Below, piece by piece: positions 16,136 through 23,701 of a DNA stretch of 37,949 nucleotides. The stretch spans positions 1 through 37,949 of the forward strand of contig NZ_QPKK01000008.1 in the NCBI RefSeq assembly GCF_003344635.1, in the 5' to 3' direction. Positions within the stretch are counted from its first letter, which is position 1. Each line of letters starts with the position of its first letter. The position numbers and the translations under genes were made by a program. The notes under the pieces were generated by a model. The model had not been told where the DNA came from and did not search any database. It saw only the letters and a program-made list of their open reading frames with translations. Source of the DNA: Desertihabitans aurantiacus (GTDB lineage Bacteria; Actinomycetota; Actinomycetes; Propionibacteriales; Propionibacteriaceae).

Positions 16136-17092
16136 TCAGCCCTCGGTGAGCTCCGGCGGGAACAGGCTGCTGACCGACTCCCCGAGGTGGATCCGCCGGA
16201 CCGCCTCGGCGAAGAGCGGCGCCACCGAGCGGACTTCGAGGTTCGCCACCCGGCGCTCGGGCGGCAGCGGCACGGTGTTGGTGCAGACCACCTCGCTGAT
16301 ACCGGCCTCCGCCCCCAGCCGCTGCACCGCCGGGCCGGTGAACAGCCCGTGCGTGCAGGCCAGCGCCACCCGCTGCACCCCTTCGCGGCGCAGGCACGCG
16401 AGCAGCTCCACCATCGAGCCGGCGGTGGCGATCTCGTCGTCGAGCACGATCACGTCGCGGCCGCGGACGTCACCGACGATGGCGTCGATCACGACGGTGT
16501 CGTCGGCCTGGCGGCGCTTGGACCCGGCCGCCACCGGGACCCCGAGCAACCGGCCCAGCTTGCCCGCCGACTTCACCCCGCCGAAGTCGGGCGAGACCAC
16601 CACGGTGTTCGACAGGTCGCGCCCGGCGAAGTGGTCGGCCAGCTCCTGCAGCGCGGTGAGGTGGTCGACCGGCACGGAGAAGAACCCGTGCACCTGCTCC
16701 GAGTGCAGCGCCATGGTCACCACCCGGTCCGCGCCGGCGGCGACCAGCTGGTCGGCCACCAGCCGCGCGCCGATGGAGATCCGCGGGGCGTCCTTCTTGT
16801 CGGAGCGGGCGTAGGCGAAGTGCGGGATGACGGCGGTGATGGAGGCCGCCGAGGCGCCGCGGGCGGCGTCCATCATCAGCAGCAGCTCCATCAGGTGCTC
16901 CTGCACCGGCGGGACGAGCGGCTGCACCACGAAGACGTCGCGGCGCCGGCAGTTGGCCCGCAGCTGGACCTGCAGGCAGTCGTTGCTGAAGCGGGTGGTC
17001 ACCGAGGGCGACAGCTCCACGCCGAGGATGTCGCACATCTCCTGCGCGAACCCCTGGTGGGCGGAGCCGGAGAAGACGGTGATCTGCGACAT
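16136..17092 (-). CDS. prs: Ribose-phosphate pyrophosphokinase (PRPP synthetase)
   Basis: This 318-residue cytosolic enzyme makes PRPP from ribose 5-phosphate and ATP for nucleotide, His and Trp synthesis. The N-domain starts Ile-Thr-Val-Phe-Ser-Gly-Ser-Ala. The ATP loop region reads Tyr-Ala-Arg-Ser-Asp-Lys-Lys-Asp-Ala-Pro-Arg-Ile-Ser rather than the common Arg-Gln-Asp-Arg form. The catalytic His lies in Leu-His-Ser-Glu-Gln-Val-His-Gly-Phe-Phe, and the PRPP loop is Leu-Asp-Asp-Glu-Ile-Ala-Thr-Ala-Gly-Ser. All key positions are filled, so activity is expected, but it is not the usual GlmU-linked housekeeping form. The ATG shares one base with the regX3 stop (TGATG), so translation should be coupled to the two-component system. 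A terminator hairpin follows. Confidence 0.92.
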   Translation of the reverse strand: MSQITVFSGSAHQGFAQEMCDILGVELSPSVTTRFSNDCLQVQLRANCRRRDVFVVQPLVPPVQEHLMELLLMMDAARGASAASITAVIPHFAYARSDKKDAPRISIGARLVADQLVAAGADRVVTMALHSEQVHGFFSVPVDHLTALQELADHFAGRDLSNTVVVSPDFGGVKSAGKLGRLLGVPVAAGSKRRQADDTVVIDAIVGDVRGRDVIVLDDEIATAGSMVELLACLRREGVQRVALACTHGLFTGPAVQRLGAEAGISEVVCTNTVPLPPERRVANLEVRSVAPLFAEAVRRIHLGESVSSLFPPELTEG

Positions 17093-17769
17093 CAGGCCTC
17101 GAACTTGTAGCCGAGACCGCGGACGGTGATGAGGTGGACGGGGTTGGCCGGGTCCTGCTCGACCTTGGAGCGCAACCGCTTGACGTGCACGTCGAGGGTC
17201 TTGGTGTCGCCCACGTAGTCCGCGCCCCAGATCCGGTCGATCAGCTGGCCGCGGGTCATCACCCGTCCGGAGTTGCGCAGCAGCATCTCCAGCAGCTCGA
17301 ACTCCTTGAGCGCGAGCTTCACCCGCTGGCCCTGCACCGACACCTCGTGGCGCTCCACGTCCATCCGCACGCCGCCGGCCTCGACCACGTCGGGCAGCAG
17401 CTCGACGTCCTGGCCGCGCCGCAGCACCGCCCGGATCCGGGCCACCAGCTCGCGGTGGCTGAACGGCTTGGTGACGTAGTCGTCGGCGCCCAGCTCGAGC
17501 CCGACCACCTTGTCCACCTCGGTGTCGCGGGCGGTCACCATGATCACCGGGACCGGGCCGCGGGCCCGCAGCTGACGGCACACCTCGGTGCCGGGCAGCC
17601 CCGGCATCATCAGGTCGAGCAGCACGATGTCGGCGCCGACCCGGTCGTACTCGGCCAGCCCCGCGGTGCCGTCGGCGGCCTCGACCACCTCGAAGCCCTC
17701 CTTGCGGAGCATGAAGGCCAACGCCTCGCGGTAGGAGTCCTCGTCCTCCACCACCAGTACTCGGGTCAT
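17092..17769 (-). CDS. regX3: RegX3-type response regulator (OmpR family)
   Basis: This is a 225-residue DNA-binding response regulator. The receiver domain (1-118) has the acidic pair Glu-Asp-Glu-Asp near residues 8-11, the phosphoacceptor Asp in Val-Leu-Leu-Asp-Leu-Met-Met-Pro, Thr in Met-Val-Thr-Ala, and Lys in Val-Thr-Lys-Pro-Phe. The C-terminal winged helix has Leu-Lys-Glu-Phe-Glu-Leu-Leu, Arg-Val-Met-Thr-Arg, and a closing Val-Arg-Gly-Leu-Gly-Tyr-Lys-Phe. This is very close to mycobacterial RegX3 / streptomycete PhoP, which bind GTTCAC-type direct repeats and switch on phosphate-starvation genes. Its start overlaps the senX3 stop by 4 nt (ATGA), and its stop overlaps the prs start. A matching triple repeat lies in front of phoU. 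Confidence 0.95.
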   Translation of the reverse strand: MTRVLVVEDEDSYREALAFMLRKEGFEVVEAADGTAGLAEYDRVGADIVLLDLMMPGLPGTEVCRQLRARGPVPVIMVTARDTEVDKVVGLELGADDYVTKPFSHRELVARIRAVLRRGQDVELLPDVVEAGGVRMDVERHEVSVQGQRVKLALKEFELLEMLLRNSGRVMTRGQLIDRIWGADYVGDTKTLDVHVKRLRSKVEQDPANPVHLITVRGLGYKFEA

Positions 17770-19031
17770 CGTTCCAGCTCCTTCTCGCTGTCGGGATCGG
17801 CAGGGTCCCGGCGCGCGCTGGTCGCAGCGGCTGGCGCCGGGGGCGGGGGCTCGGGGTCGGCGAAGGCCGGCGCGGAGGTCGACGCGGGGGCCGACGCGTC
17901 GACGCTGTGCTCGGGCAGGCTGATGGTGAAGGTGGAGCCCTGGCCGACCTTGCTCCACACGTCCACCACGCCGCGGTGGGCGGCGGCGATGTGCTTGACG
18001 ATGGACAGCCCGAGGCCGTTGCCGCCGTTGGCGCGGCTGCGGGCGTAGTCGACGCGGTAGAAGCGTTCGAAGATCCGTTTGAGGTCGGCCTGGCCGATGC
18101 CGATGCCGTTGTCGGTGACCCGGATCTCCACCACGGAGTCGTCCTCCTCCTGGCGCCGGCGGGCCGAGACGACCACCCGGCCTCCCGGCTCGGAGTACAG
18201 CACGGCATTGCGGACGAGGTTGCTCACCGCCATCGCCAGCTGGGTCTCGTCGCCCATCACGGCCAGGCTCTCCCCCGGGACCACGGTCAGGGCGATGTCG
18301 CGGTCGTCGGCGTCCACCCGGCAGACGTCGACCGCCTCGGCCAGCACCTCCGCGACGTCGACCCGGCGCGGGGAGAGCAGCGGGTCGTCGGCCTGCACCC
18401 CGGAGAGCTGGATGATCTGGGCCACCAGACCGGTCAGCCGCGCGGACTCGTGCTGCATCCGGCCGGCGAAGCTGCGCACGGTGTCGGGGTCGTCGGCCGC
18501 CTCGACCACCGCCTCCGACAGCAGCGAGATCGCCCCGATCGGCGTCTTCAGCTCGTGGCTGACGTTGGTGACGAAGTCGCGCCGGATGGCCTCGAGCCGG
18601 ACGGCGGTGGTGCGGTCCTCGGCGAGGATCACGCACAGCTCCTCGGTCAGCGGGGCGACCCGGACCGCGAAGTGGCCCTCCTGGTCCTGCCCGCGGGGCA
18701 GCGTCAGGTCGAGGGAGTGGACCCGGCGCTCGGCGCGCACCTGGCGGACCAGCTCGAGCAGCTCGCGGTGGGCCACCCGGCTGCCGCGCACCAGCCCGAG
18801 CACCCGGGCCTCCTCGGTGGACTGGAGCACCTCGTCCAGCGGCCCCACCACCACACCGGCGGAGCGCAGCACGCCCAGCATCTGCGACACCCCGTCGGGC
18901 ACTGCTACCTGGGGCATCTCCAACCGTTCATCCGCAGTAGGTCGCCGCCCGAACCTGGTGCCGAGGACGATCCAGGTCGCGAGTGTGGCACCCAGCAGGA
19001 AGCCGAGTCCAGCCGCGAGAAGGAGGTCCAC
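17766..19031 (-). CDS. senX3: SenX3-type sensor histidine kinase
   Basis: This 421-residue inner-membrane sensor is paired with RegX3. One N-terminal membrane helix (residues 3-23) is followed by a PAS-like region (about 45-145) and the HisKA domain with His159 in Val-Ser-His-Glu-Leu-Lys-Thr-Pro. The HATPase domain has an N box (Asn-Leu-Val-Arg-Asn-Ala), a G1 box (Asp-Asn-Gly-Ile-Gly-Ile) and a G2 box (Asn-Gly-Leu-Gly-Leu-Ser). A Pro/Ala/Ser-rich tail of about 45 residues ends the protein and is longer than in Mycobacterium, where SenX3 also has two membrane helices. GTG 19031 is the start; a GTTCAC unit lies just 4 nt upstream of it. The gene heads the senX3-regX3-prs operon and is divergent from phoU, which is known to restrain this kinase through the Pst transporter. 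Confidence 0.94.
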   Translation of the reverse strand: MDLLLAAGLGFLLGATLATWIVLGTRFGRRPTADERLEMPQVAVPDGVSQMLGVLRSAGVVVGPLDEVLQSTEEARVLGLVRGSRVAHRELLELVRQVRAERRVHSLDLTLPRGQDQEGHFAVRVAPLTEELCVILAEDRTTAVRLEAIRRDFVTNVSHELKTPIGAISLLSEAVVEAADDPDTVRSFAGRMQHESARLTGLVAQIIQLSGVQADDPLLSPRRVDVAEVLAEAVDVCRVDADDRDIALTVVPGESLAVMGDETQLAMAVSNLVRNAVLYSEPGGRVVVSARRRQEEDDSVVEIRVTDNGIGIGQADLKRIFERFYRVDYARSRANGGNGLGLSIVKHIAAAHRGVVDVWSKVGQGSTFTISLPEHSVDASAPASTSAPAFADPEPPPPAPAAATSARRDPADPDSEKELER

Positions 19032-19035
19032 GGAC

Positions 19036-19046
19036 GTTCACTCTAG
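19036..19046 (+). promoter_or_regulatory. Single PHO-type GTTCAC unit next to senX3 start
   Basis: GTTCACTCTAG is one unit of the 11-nt pattern, only 4 nt from the senX3 start codon. Alone it is weak evidence; it could extend autoregulation from the triple box further along the spacer. Confidence 0.3.
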
Positions 19047-19095
19047 GGGCACCGCGCATTCGCCCCGACTCCGCTGGACGGCCACCCCGGGCGGA

Positions 19096-19128
19096 GTTCG
19101 GCCGTCGTTCACGTGACGTTCACCCCTG
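19096..19128 (+). promoter_or_regulatory. PHO box / RegX3 site: three tandem 11-nt repeats
   Basis: GTTCGGCCGTC, GTTCACGTGAC and GTTCACCCCTG follow each other without gaps. The 11-nt period and GTTCAC core match the direct-repeat units bound by PhoP in Streptomyces and RegX3 in mycobacteria. The last two units fit best. The site lies 27 nt upstream of a TAGGCT -10 for phoU and 64 nt from senX3, so it can serve both genes. Confidence 0.8.
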
Positions 19129-19154
19129 TGGGCGCGACGGGCACCGGGTGGCCC

Positions 19155-19160
19155 TAGGCT
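19155..19160 (+). promoter_or_regulatory. Candidate phoU promoter -10 box
   Basis: TAGGCT stands 50 nt before the phoU ATG, and the PHO box sits just upstream of where a -35 would be, the normal place for activation. Confidence 0.5.
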
Positions 19161-19209
19161 CGACCTGGCCCGTGCGCCAGACGACTACTCCCTGCTGAGG
19201 ATGTGCCCC

Positions 19210-19872
19210 ATGCGTGAGACCTACCGCGAACAGCTCGACTCGGTGACGATCGACCTGGTGACCATGGCCCAGATCGTGCGGAGCGCCGTCCGCGACAGCA
19301 CCCGCGCCCTGCTGCAGGCCGACGACGCGATCGCCGAACGCGTGATCAGCGGCGACGAGGAGCTCGACCGGATGAGCGAGGAGGTCGAGCACCGCTGCTT
19401 CTCCCTGCTGTCGCTGCAGGCCCCGGTCGCCGGCGAGCTGCGCATCGTCGTGTCGGCCCTGCGGATGGCCGCCGAGCTGGCCCGGATGGGCGACCTCGCC
19501 GTGCACGTGGCCAAGGTGGCCCGGCTGCGCTACCCCGACATCGCCGTCCCGGCGTCCCTGCGCGCCAACTTCGAGCGGATGGCCGCGATCTCGGAGCAGA
19601 TGGTCGAGACCGCCGGGCGCACCCTGCAGTCCCGCGACGTGGAGATGGCCGAGCAGCTGCAGCACAACGACGAGGAGATGGACGACCTGCGCCGCAGCCA
19701 GTTCCGCCTCATGCTGGGCGACAGCTGGACCCACGGCGTGGAGGCCGCCGTCGACTGCGCGCTGCTGGGCCGCTACTACGAGCGGATCTCCGACCACGCC
19801 GTCTCGATGGGCGCCCGGGTGGTCTACCTGGTCACCGGCGAGGCCCCGGCCGGCGCCTCGCACTGGCCGTGA
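19210..19872 (+). CDS. phoU: PhoU, phosphate signalling regulator
   Basis: This 220-residue all-helical cytosolic protein is made of two three-helix PhoU repeats. Each carries the metal-binding pattern of the family: Ile-Ser-Gly-Asp-Glu-Glu-Leu-Asp in the first, and His-Asn-Asp-Glu-Glu-Met-Asp-Asp-Leu plus Tyr-Tyr-Glu-Arg-Ile-Ser-Asp-His-Ala in the second. PhoU links the Pst phosphate transporter to the SenX3/PhoR kinase and keeps signalling off when phosphate is plentiful. ATG 19210 is chosen because TGAGG lies about 10 nt upstream; ATG 19201 would abut it. It is divergent from senX3, with a triple PHO box between, an arrangement well known in actinobacteria. No pst genes are in the window. 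Confidence 0.95.
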   Translation: MRETYREQLDSVTIDLVTMAQIVRSAVRDSTRALLQADDAIAERVISGDEELDRMSEEVEHRCFSLLSLQAPVAGELRIVVSALRMAAELARMGDLAVHVAKVARLRYPDIAVPASLRANFERMAAISEQMVETAGRTLQSRDVEMAEQLQHNDEEMDDLRRSQFRLMLGDSWTHGVEAAVDCALLGRYYERISDHAVSMGARVVYLVTGEAPAGASHWP

Positions 19873-19875
19873 CCG

Positions 19876-19897
19876 GCTGACCGCGACGACGGTCAGC
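19876..19897. terminator. Hairpin between phoU and convergent gene
   Basis: GCTGACCG-CGACGA-CGGTCAGC forms a perfect 8-bp stem starting 4 nt after the phoU stop and running into the stop codon of the convergent hypothetical gene. It could terminate both transcripts. Confidence 0.6.
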
Positions 19898-20327
19898 GGG
19901 TCAGCAGCGACGGCGTCCCCGGCCCGACCACGTCGGGGGCGTAGCTGACCCGACCGCCGAAGCGGCGGCGGGTGTAGGGACGCCGGACCGCCACCGGCGG
20001 CGAGCCGAGGTGCTCGCACGTCACCTCGACGACGTCGGAGCCCAGGTCGGGCGCGTGCACGTCCAGCACCAGCGCGGCCGCCCGCAGCGGCTCACCCTCC
20101 CGCAGGGAGCGGCGCAGCGCCGCCAGCACCTCCCCCGGGCCCGGACGGTTGCGGTCGGGCTCGAAGCGCGCCAGCCGCTGTCCGCCGTCCAGGTCGACCA
20201 CCACCGCGAAGGGCCAGAACTCCCCGTACGTGGCCAGCCCCTGGTGGGCCACCTTGAACGCCTCGGGGAGCATCCGCTCGAAGTCGTCCCGGGCCTGCCG
20301 GCTGGCCTCCTCCGGCCACTGCACCAC
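19893..20327 (-). CDS. Hypothetical protein
   Basis: This is a soluble 144-residue protein with no signal or membrane segment. An amphipathic N-terminal helix (Ala-Arg-Asp-Asp-Phe-Glu-Arg-Met-Leu) leads to a strand-rich core with Trp-Pro-Phe-Ala-Val-Val-Val-Asp-Leu-Asp-Gly-Gly and Ala-Ala-Ala-Leu-Val-Leu-Asp-Val-His-Ala-Pro. I recognise the pattern only as a small actinobacterial conserved hypothetical. GTG 20327 has GAGGAGG about 9 nt upstream, which also supports the neighbouring GTG. It lies 24 nt downstream of the ABC ATPase gene on the same strand and may be the last gene of that operon. Confidence 0.65.
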   Translation of the reverse strand: MVQWPEEASRQARDDFERMLPEAFKVAHQGLATYGEFWPFAVVVDLDGGQRLARFEPDRNRPGPGEVLAALRRSLREGEPLRAAALVLDVHAPDLGSDVVEVTCEHLGSPPVAVRRPYTRRRFGGRVSYAPDVVGPGTPSLLTR

Positions 20328-20351
20328 ACCGCCTCCTCGTCCTCGGACCAG

Positions 20352-21368
20352 TCAAGCAGATCCGGGACGCCCGCCGGCCCCGACCGCGCGGTTGCGGGCC
20401 CACAGCCGGCGCACCACGTCCTCGACATCGGGCTCGGCCACCGACAGGTCCCGCACCTCCGCGCGGGTCTGCACCGCCGCCAGCACGGCGGCCGCGGTGG
20501 TGGTGGCCGGGTCGAAGGCCAGCCGCTGGCGCACCCCCTCCCCCTCGCTGCCGAGGTGGCGGGTACCGGGCACCTGCAGGTCGGCGACCGGCTCGGCCAG
20601 GTCGACCACGAGGATCCGCTCGGCCGCCACCGTCGCGCCCAGCCCGCTCAGCGTGCCGTCGTAGGCCAGCCGTCCGTGGTCGACCACCAGCACCCGCTCG
20701 CACAGCCGTTCGACGTCGCCCATGTCGTGGGTGGTCAGCAGCAGCGTGGTCCCGCGGGTGCGCCGCTCGTGCACGAGGAACTCCCGCAGCCGCTGCTTGC
20801 TGAGCACGTCCAGGCCGATGGTGGGCTCGTCCAGCACCACCAGCTCGGGCCGGTGCAGCAGCGCGGCGGCCACCTCGGCCCGCATCCGCTGGCCCAGGGA
20901 GAGCTGGCGAACCGGGGTGGACCAGAACTCCACCAGCTCCAGCTCCTCCACCAGCTCCGCCCGCCGGGACGCCAGCGCGTCCGGCTCCAGGCGGTGGATG
21001 GCGCCGAGGATGGCGAAGGACTCCGACAGCGGCAGGTCCCACCACAGCTGGGAGCGCTGCCCGAAGACGACGCCGATCCGCCGCGACAGCGCCCGCCGGT
21101 CCCGGATCGGCTCCAGCCCGCAGGTGCGCACGCTGCCGGCGGTCGGCACCAGGATCCCGGCCAGCATCTTGATGGTGGTCGACTTGCCGGCGCCGTTGGC
21201 ACCGATGTAGCCGACGGCCTCCCCCGGTCCGACTGCGAACGTCATCTCGTCCACCGCGCGGACCCGGCGGGCGCGCCGCCGCAGCCGGCGTCCGGGGACG
21301 GGTTCGCGCACCGTGAACTCGCGGACCAGCCGGTCCACCTCGACCACCGCACCCGATGGCACCGTCAT
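20352..21368 (-). CDS. ABC-2 type transporter ATP-binding protein
   Basis: This 338-residue ATPase powers the two membrane proteins coded just upstream. Visible motifs are Walker A (Gly-Ala-Asn-Gly-Ala-Gly-Lys-Ser-Thr, about 55-63), Q-loop Gly-Gln-Arg-Ser-Gln-Leu-Trp-Trp, signature Leu-Ser-Leu-Gly-Gln-Arg-Met-Arg, Walker B Leu-Val-Val-Leu-Asp-Glu-Pro and the His switch Thr-Thr-His-Asp-Met. The pattern with Trp-Trp-Asp-Leu-Pro and an Arg-rich N-terminal insert matches ATPases paired with DUF990-type permeases. The C-terminal 100 residues form the regulatory extension common in exporters of this group. It starts 13 nt after the permease gene, so the three are one operon. The substrate is unknown. 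Confidence 0.92.
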   Translation of the reverse strand: MTVPSGAVVEVDRLVREFTVREPVPGRRLRRRARRVRAVDEMTFAVGPGEAVGYIGANGAGKSTTIKMLAGILVPTAGSVRTCGLEPIRDRRALSRRIGVVFGQRSQLWWDLPLSESFAILGAIHRLEPDALASRRAELVEELELVEFWSTPVRQLSLGQRMRAEVAAALLHRPELVVLDEPTIGLDVLSKQRLREFLVHERRTRGTTLLLTTHDMGDVERLCERVLVVDHGRLAYDGTLSGLGATVAAERILVVDLAEPVADLQVPGTRHLGSEGEGVRQRLAFDPATTTAAAVLAAVQTRAEVRDLSVAEPDVEDVVRRLWARNRAVGAGGRPGSA

Positions 21369-21381
21369 CTGCCCGCTCCCC

Positions 21382-22182
21382 TCATCCGCCCGCTCCCTGG
21401 TAGTGACGCACCCCGGCCCGCCAGAGCAGCCCCGCCAGCAGGCAGGACCACAGCGCGGCCACCGGCAGGAACCAGGCCAGCCAGGCCGGCAGCAGCGCCG
21501 GGCCGGGCTGGCCGAGCACGACCAGCGTCGGGAGGTAGCCGACGAAGGCCGCCGGCACCACGAACCCGAAGGTGATCTTCAACCCGGTGCCGAACACCGA
21601 GGTCGGCTGGCTGGCGGCGTAGGAGCCGCCGTAGGTGAAGGCGTTGGTGAACTCCGCCCCGTTGACCAGCCAGAACTGGCAGCCGGCCGCGCTGACGAAC
21701 AGCGCGCAGAAGATCAGCGTGCCGAACACCAGCGCGAGCCCGATCACGGCCGCGGCCCGCAGGGGCTCGGGGATCTCGTTGGCCAGCAGCCCGGCGACCA
21801 GCGCGGCCACCCCGACGCCGATCCGGGTGAGCCGGCGCAGGCTGATCTCGGAGGTCACCAGCTGGGCCAGCACCGGCTGCGGACGCAGGTAGAAGACGTC
21901 GATGGTGCCCTCGCGGATGTAGCGGGGCAGCCGGTCCACGTGCCCGACCAGCAGGTCGGCGATCGAGAAGCAGATGTTGGACAGCCCGAACACCAGCAGC
22001 ACGCCGCCGAAGTCGAGCCCACCGAGGACGTCCACCTGGGAGAAGACCACCCAGGTCTCGGCCAGCTCGACCAGCCCGACCAGCAGCGCCCCGAGGAGGT
22101 CGAGACCGAAGGAGAGCCGGTAGGTGGTCTGCGCGCGCACCCGGGAGGCGAGGACCGCGCGGTAGGCGGTGAGGTCAGCCAC
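21382..22182 (-). CDS. ABC-2 type permease, DUF990-like
   Basis: This 266-residue membrane protein has about six helices. It has the family feature Tyr-Ile-Arg-Glu-Gly-Thr-Ile-Asp-Val-Phe-Tyr-Leu-Arg-Pro near residue 90, a coupling-helix region facing the ATPase. The same 'G.id..llRP' motif appears in the partner permease, so the two are paralogous halves of a heterodimeric channel. The start at 22182 overlaps the upstream permease stop by 8 nt, which implies translational coupling. The substrate cannot be read from the sequence. Confidence 0.88.
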   Translation of the reverse strand: MADLTAYRAVLASRVRAQTTYRLSFGLDLLGALLVGLVELAETWVVFSQVDVLGGLDFGGVLLVFGLSNICFSIADLLVGHVDRLPRYIREGTIDVFYLRPQPVLAQLVTSEISLRRLTRIGVGVAALVAGLLANEIPEPLRAAAVIGLALVFGTLIFCALFVSAAGCQFWLVNGAEFTNAFTYGGSYAASQPTSVFGTGLKITFGFVVPAAFVGYLPTLVVLGQPGPALLPAWLAWFLPVAALWSCLLAGLLWRAGVRHYQGAGG

Positions 22183-23002
22183 CCTGCACCTCCAGGTGGC
22201 GGCGGCCGAGCCGCTCCAGCAGCAGCGCCAGCGCGAGCAGCCCCAGCCCCCAGGCCAGCTGCACGCCCAGGTGCTGCCAGGCCGCGGCGCCGAGGACGCG
22301 CCCGCTGAGGACGTCCACCGGGTACTGCAGGAAGGTCGGGAACGGGGTGAAGGCGGCGAGGGTGCGCAGCCACTCCGGGAACAGGTCGACCGGGACGAAC
22401 AGACCGGCCAGGAAGGTGCCGAGGATGCCGTAGAAGGCCTTGATGCCGCGGGTGTCGACCACCCAGAAGCCGAGCAGCCCGATGCAGTGCACCCCGAGGT
22501 AGGAGGCCACCACGGCGACCGCCACGCTGAGCGCGCCCAGCAGGTAGGGGCCGGGGGTGGCAGGCAGGAACCATCCGGTCGTCAGCAGCCCGACCACCAC
22601 CGCAGGGACGCCGCGCGGCAGCAGCGAGTAGGCCGCCCGGCCGACCGCGGGCAGGGCGAAGGCGGCCACCAGCGGCACCGGACGCAGGTAGTCCACCGCG
22701 ATGTCGCCGTTCTTGATCCGCTCCTCCACCGGGGAGACCGGCACCATCAGCGTGACCGCGCCGAGCAGGGCCTGGGAGATCCAGACGTAGCCGCCCAGGG
22801 TGGCGCGGTCGTAGCCGGCGAAGGCGGTGGTGGAGGCGTCCAGGGCGGCGAAGAGCACCGCGGCGCGGATGAACCCGAAGACGACGTTGGTGAACAGCCC
22901 GGCCGCGACCGCCAGCCGGTAGTGGGCCTGCTCGGCGAACCCGGCCCGGACCAACGACCACAGCAGGCCCGCGCGCAGCCGCGACTCTGTGACCGGGGAC
23001 AC
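22175..23002 (-). CDS. ABC-2 type permease, DUF990-like (first gene of operon)
   Basis: This 275-residue membrane protein has about six helices and an N-terminal cytoplasmic arm. The conserved motif Ile-Lys-Asn-Gly-Asp-Ile-Ala-Val-Asp-Tyr-Leu-Arg-Pro-Val-Pro parallels the partner permease. With the second permease and the ATPase it forms a predicted exporter; relatives have been linked to antibiotic or lipid export, but no substrate gene is nearby. GTG 23002 is the start. A TAGGTT box ends 9 nt upstream of it and no ribosome-binding site is seen, so the message may be leaderless or nearly so. Confidence 0.87.
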   Translation of the reverse strand: MSPVTESRLRAGLLWSLVRAGFAEQAHYRLAVAAGLFTNVVFGFIRAAVLFAALDASTTAFAGYDRATLGGYVWISQALLGAVTLMVPVSPVEERIKNGDIAVDYLRPVPLVAAFALPAVGRAAYSLLPRGVPAVVVGLLTTGWFLPATPGPYLLGALSVAVAVVASYLGVHCIGLLGFWVVDTRGIKAFYGILGTFLAGLFVPVDLFPEWLRTLAAFTPFPTFLQYPVDVLSGRVLGAAAWQHLGVQLAWGLGLLALALLLERLGRRHLEVQGG

Positions 23003-23011
23003 AAGCGCGAG

Positions 23012-23017
23012 AACCTA
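23012..23017 (-). promoter_or_regulatory. Candidate -10 box of ABC exporter operon
   Basis: TAGGTT on the minus strand lies 9 nt before the GTG of the first permease gene, in the 42-nt gap after pyrE. That distance leaves at most a 1-3 nt leader. Confidence 0.4.
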
Positions 23018-23044
23018 CTCCTGCCCGCCGGGCCCGTCAACGGG

Positions 23045-23701
23045 TCAGGACGCGGAGACCCCGAACTCGCTGCGGTAGCGCCGCACGGCCTCCAGGTGCC
23101 CGCCCAGGCCGCCGGTCTCCTCGAGGTGGGCGACCACGTCGTCGAGGGTGACGATGGCCCGCACCGGGCAGCCGTGGTCGCGGCTGACCTGCTGGACCGC
23201 CGACAGCTCCCCGCTGCCGCGCTCCTGCCGGTCGATCGCCACGACGATCCCGGCCAGCTCGGCCCCGTGCGCGCGGACGATCTCGACGGCCTCCCCGATC
23301 GCGGTGCCGGCGGTGATGACGTCGTCGACGAGCACCACCCGGCCGGCCAGCGGGGAGCCGACGAGCGTCCCGCCCTCGCCGTGGTCCTTGGCCTCCTTGC
23401 GGTTGAAGCACCACGGCACGTCGCGCCCGTGCTGCTCGGCCAGCTGGACGGCCGTGGCCGCCACCAGCGGGATCCCCTTGTACGCCGGGCCGAAGAGCAC
23501 GTCGAGCTCCCAGCCGGCCTCGACCACGGTGGCCGCGTAGTGGCGGGCCAGCGCGGCCAGCCGGGCCCCGGTGCCGAAGGCGCCGGCGTTGAAGAAGTAC
23601 GGCGAGCGCCGGCCCGACTTGAGGGTGAAGTCGCCGAAGCGCAGCACCCCGTGCTCGATGGCGTAGGAGAGGAACTCCCGCTGGTGCGGCTGCAGCGGCA
23701 C
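23045..23701 (-). CDS. pyrE: Orotate phosphoribosyltransferase
   Basis: This 218-residue cytosolic enzyme makes OMP from orotate and PRPP in pyrimidine synthesis. Conserved sequence includes [12 protein letters not shown] near the N-terminus, [10 protein letters not shown], [12 protein letters not shown], and the PRPP loop [11 protein letters not shown]. Length and layout match the gammaproteobacterial/yeast-type PyrE. The GTG at 23701 shares one base with the gpmA stop (TAGTG), so translation is likely coupled. A pyrE following a glycolytic gene rather than the pyr operon is unusual. Confidence 0.94.
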   Translation of the reverse strand: MPLQPHQREFLSYAIEHGVLRFGDFTLKSGRRSPYFFNAGAFGTGARLAALARHYAATVVEAGWELDVLFGPAYKGIPLVAATAVQLAEQHGRDVPWCFNRKEAKDHGEGGTLVGSPLAGRVVLVDDVITAGTAIGEAVEIVRAHGAELAGIVVAIDRQERGSGELSAVQQVSRDHGCPVRAIVTLDDVVAHLEETGGLGGHLEAVRRYRSEFGVSAS

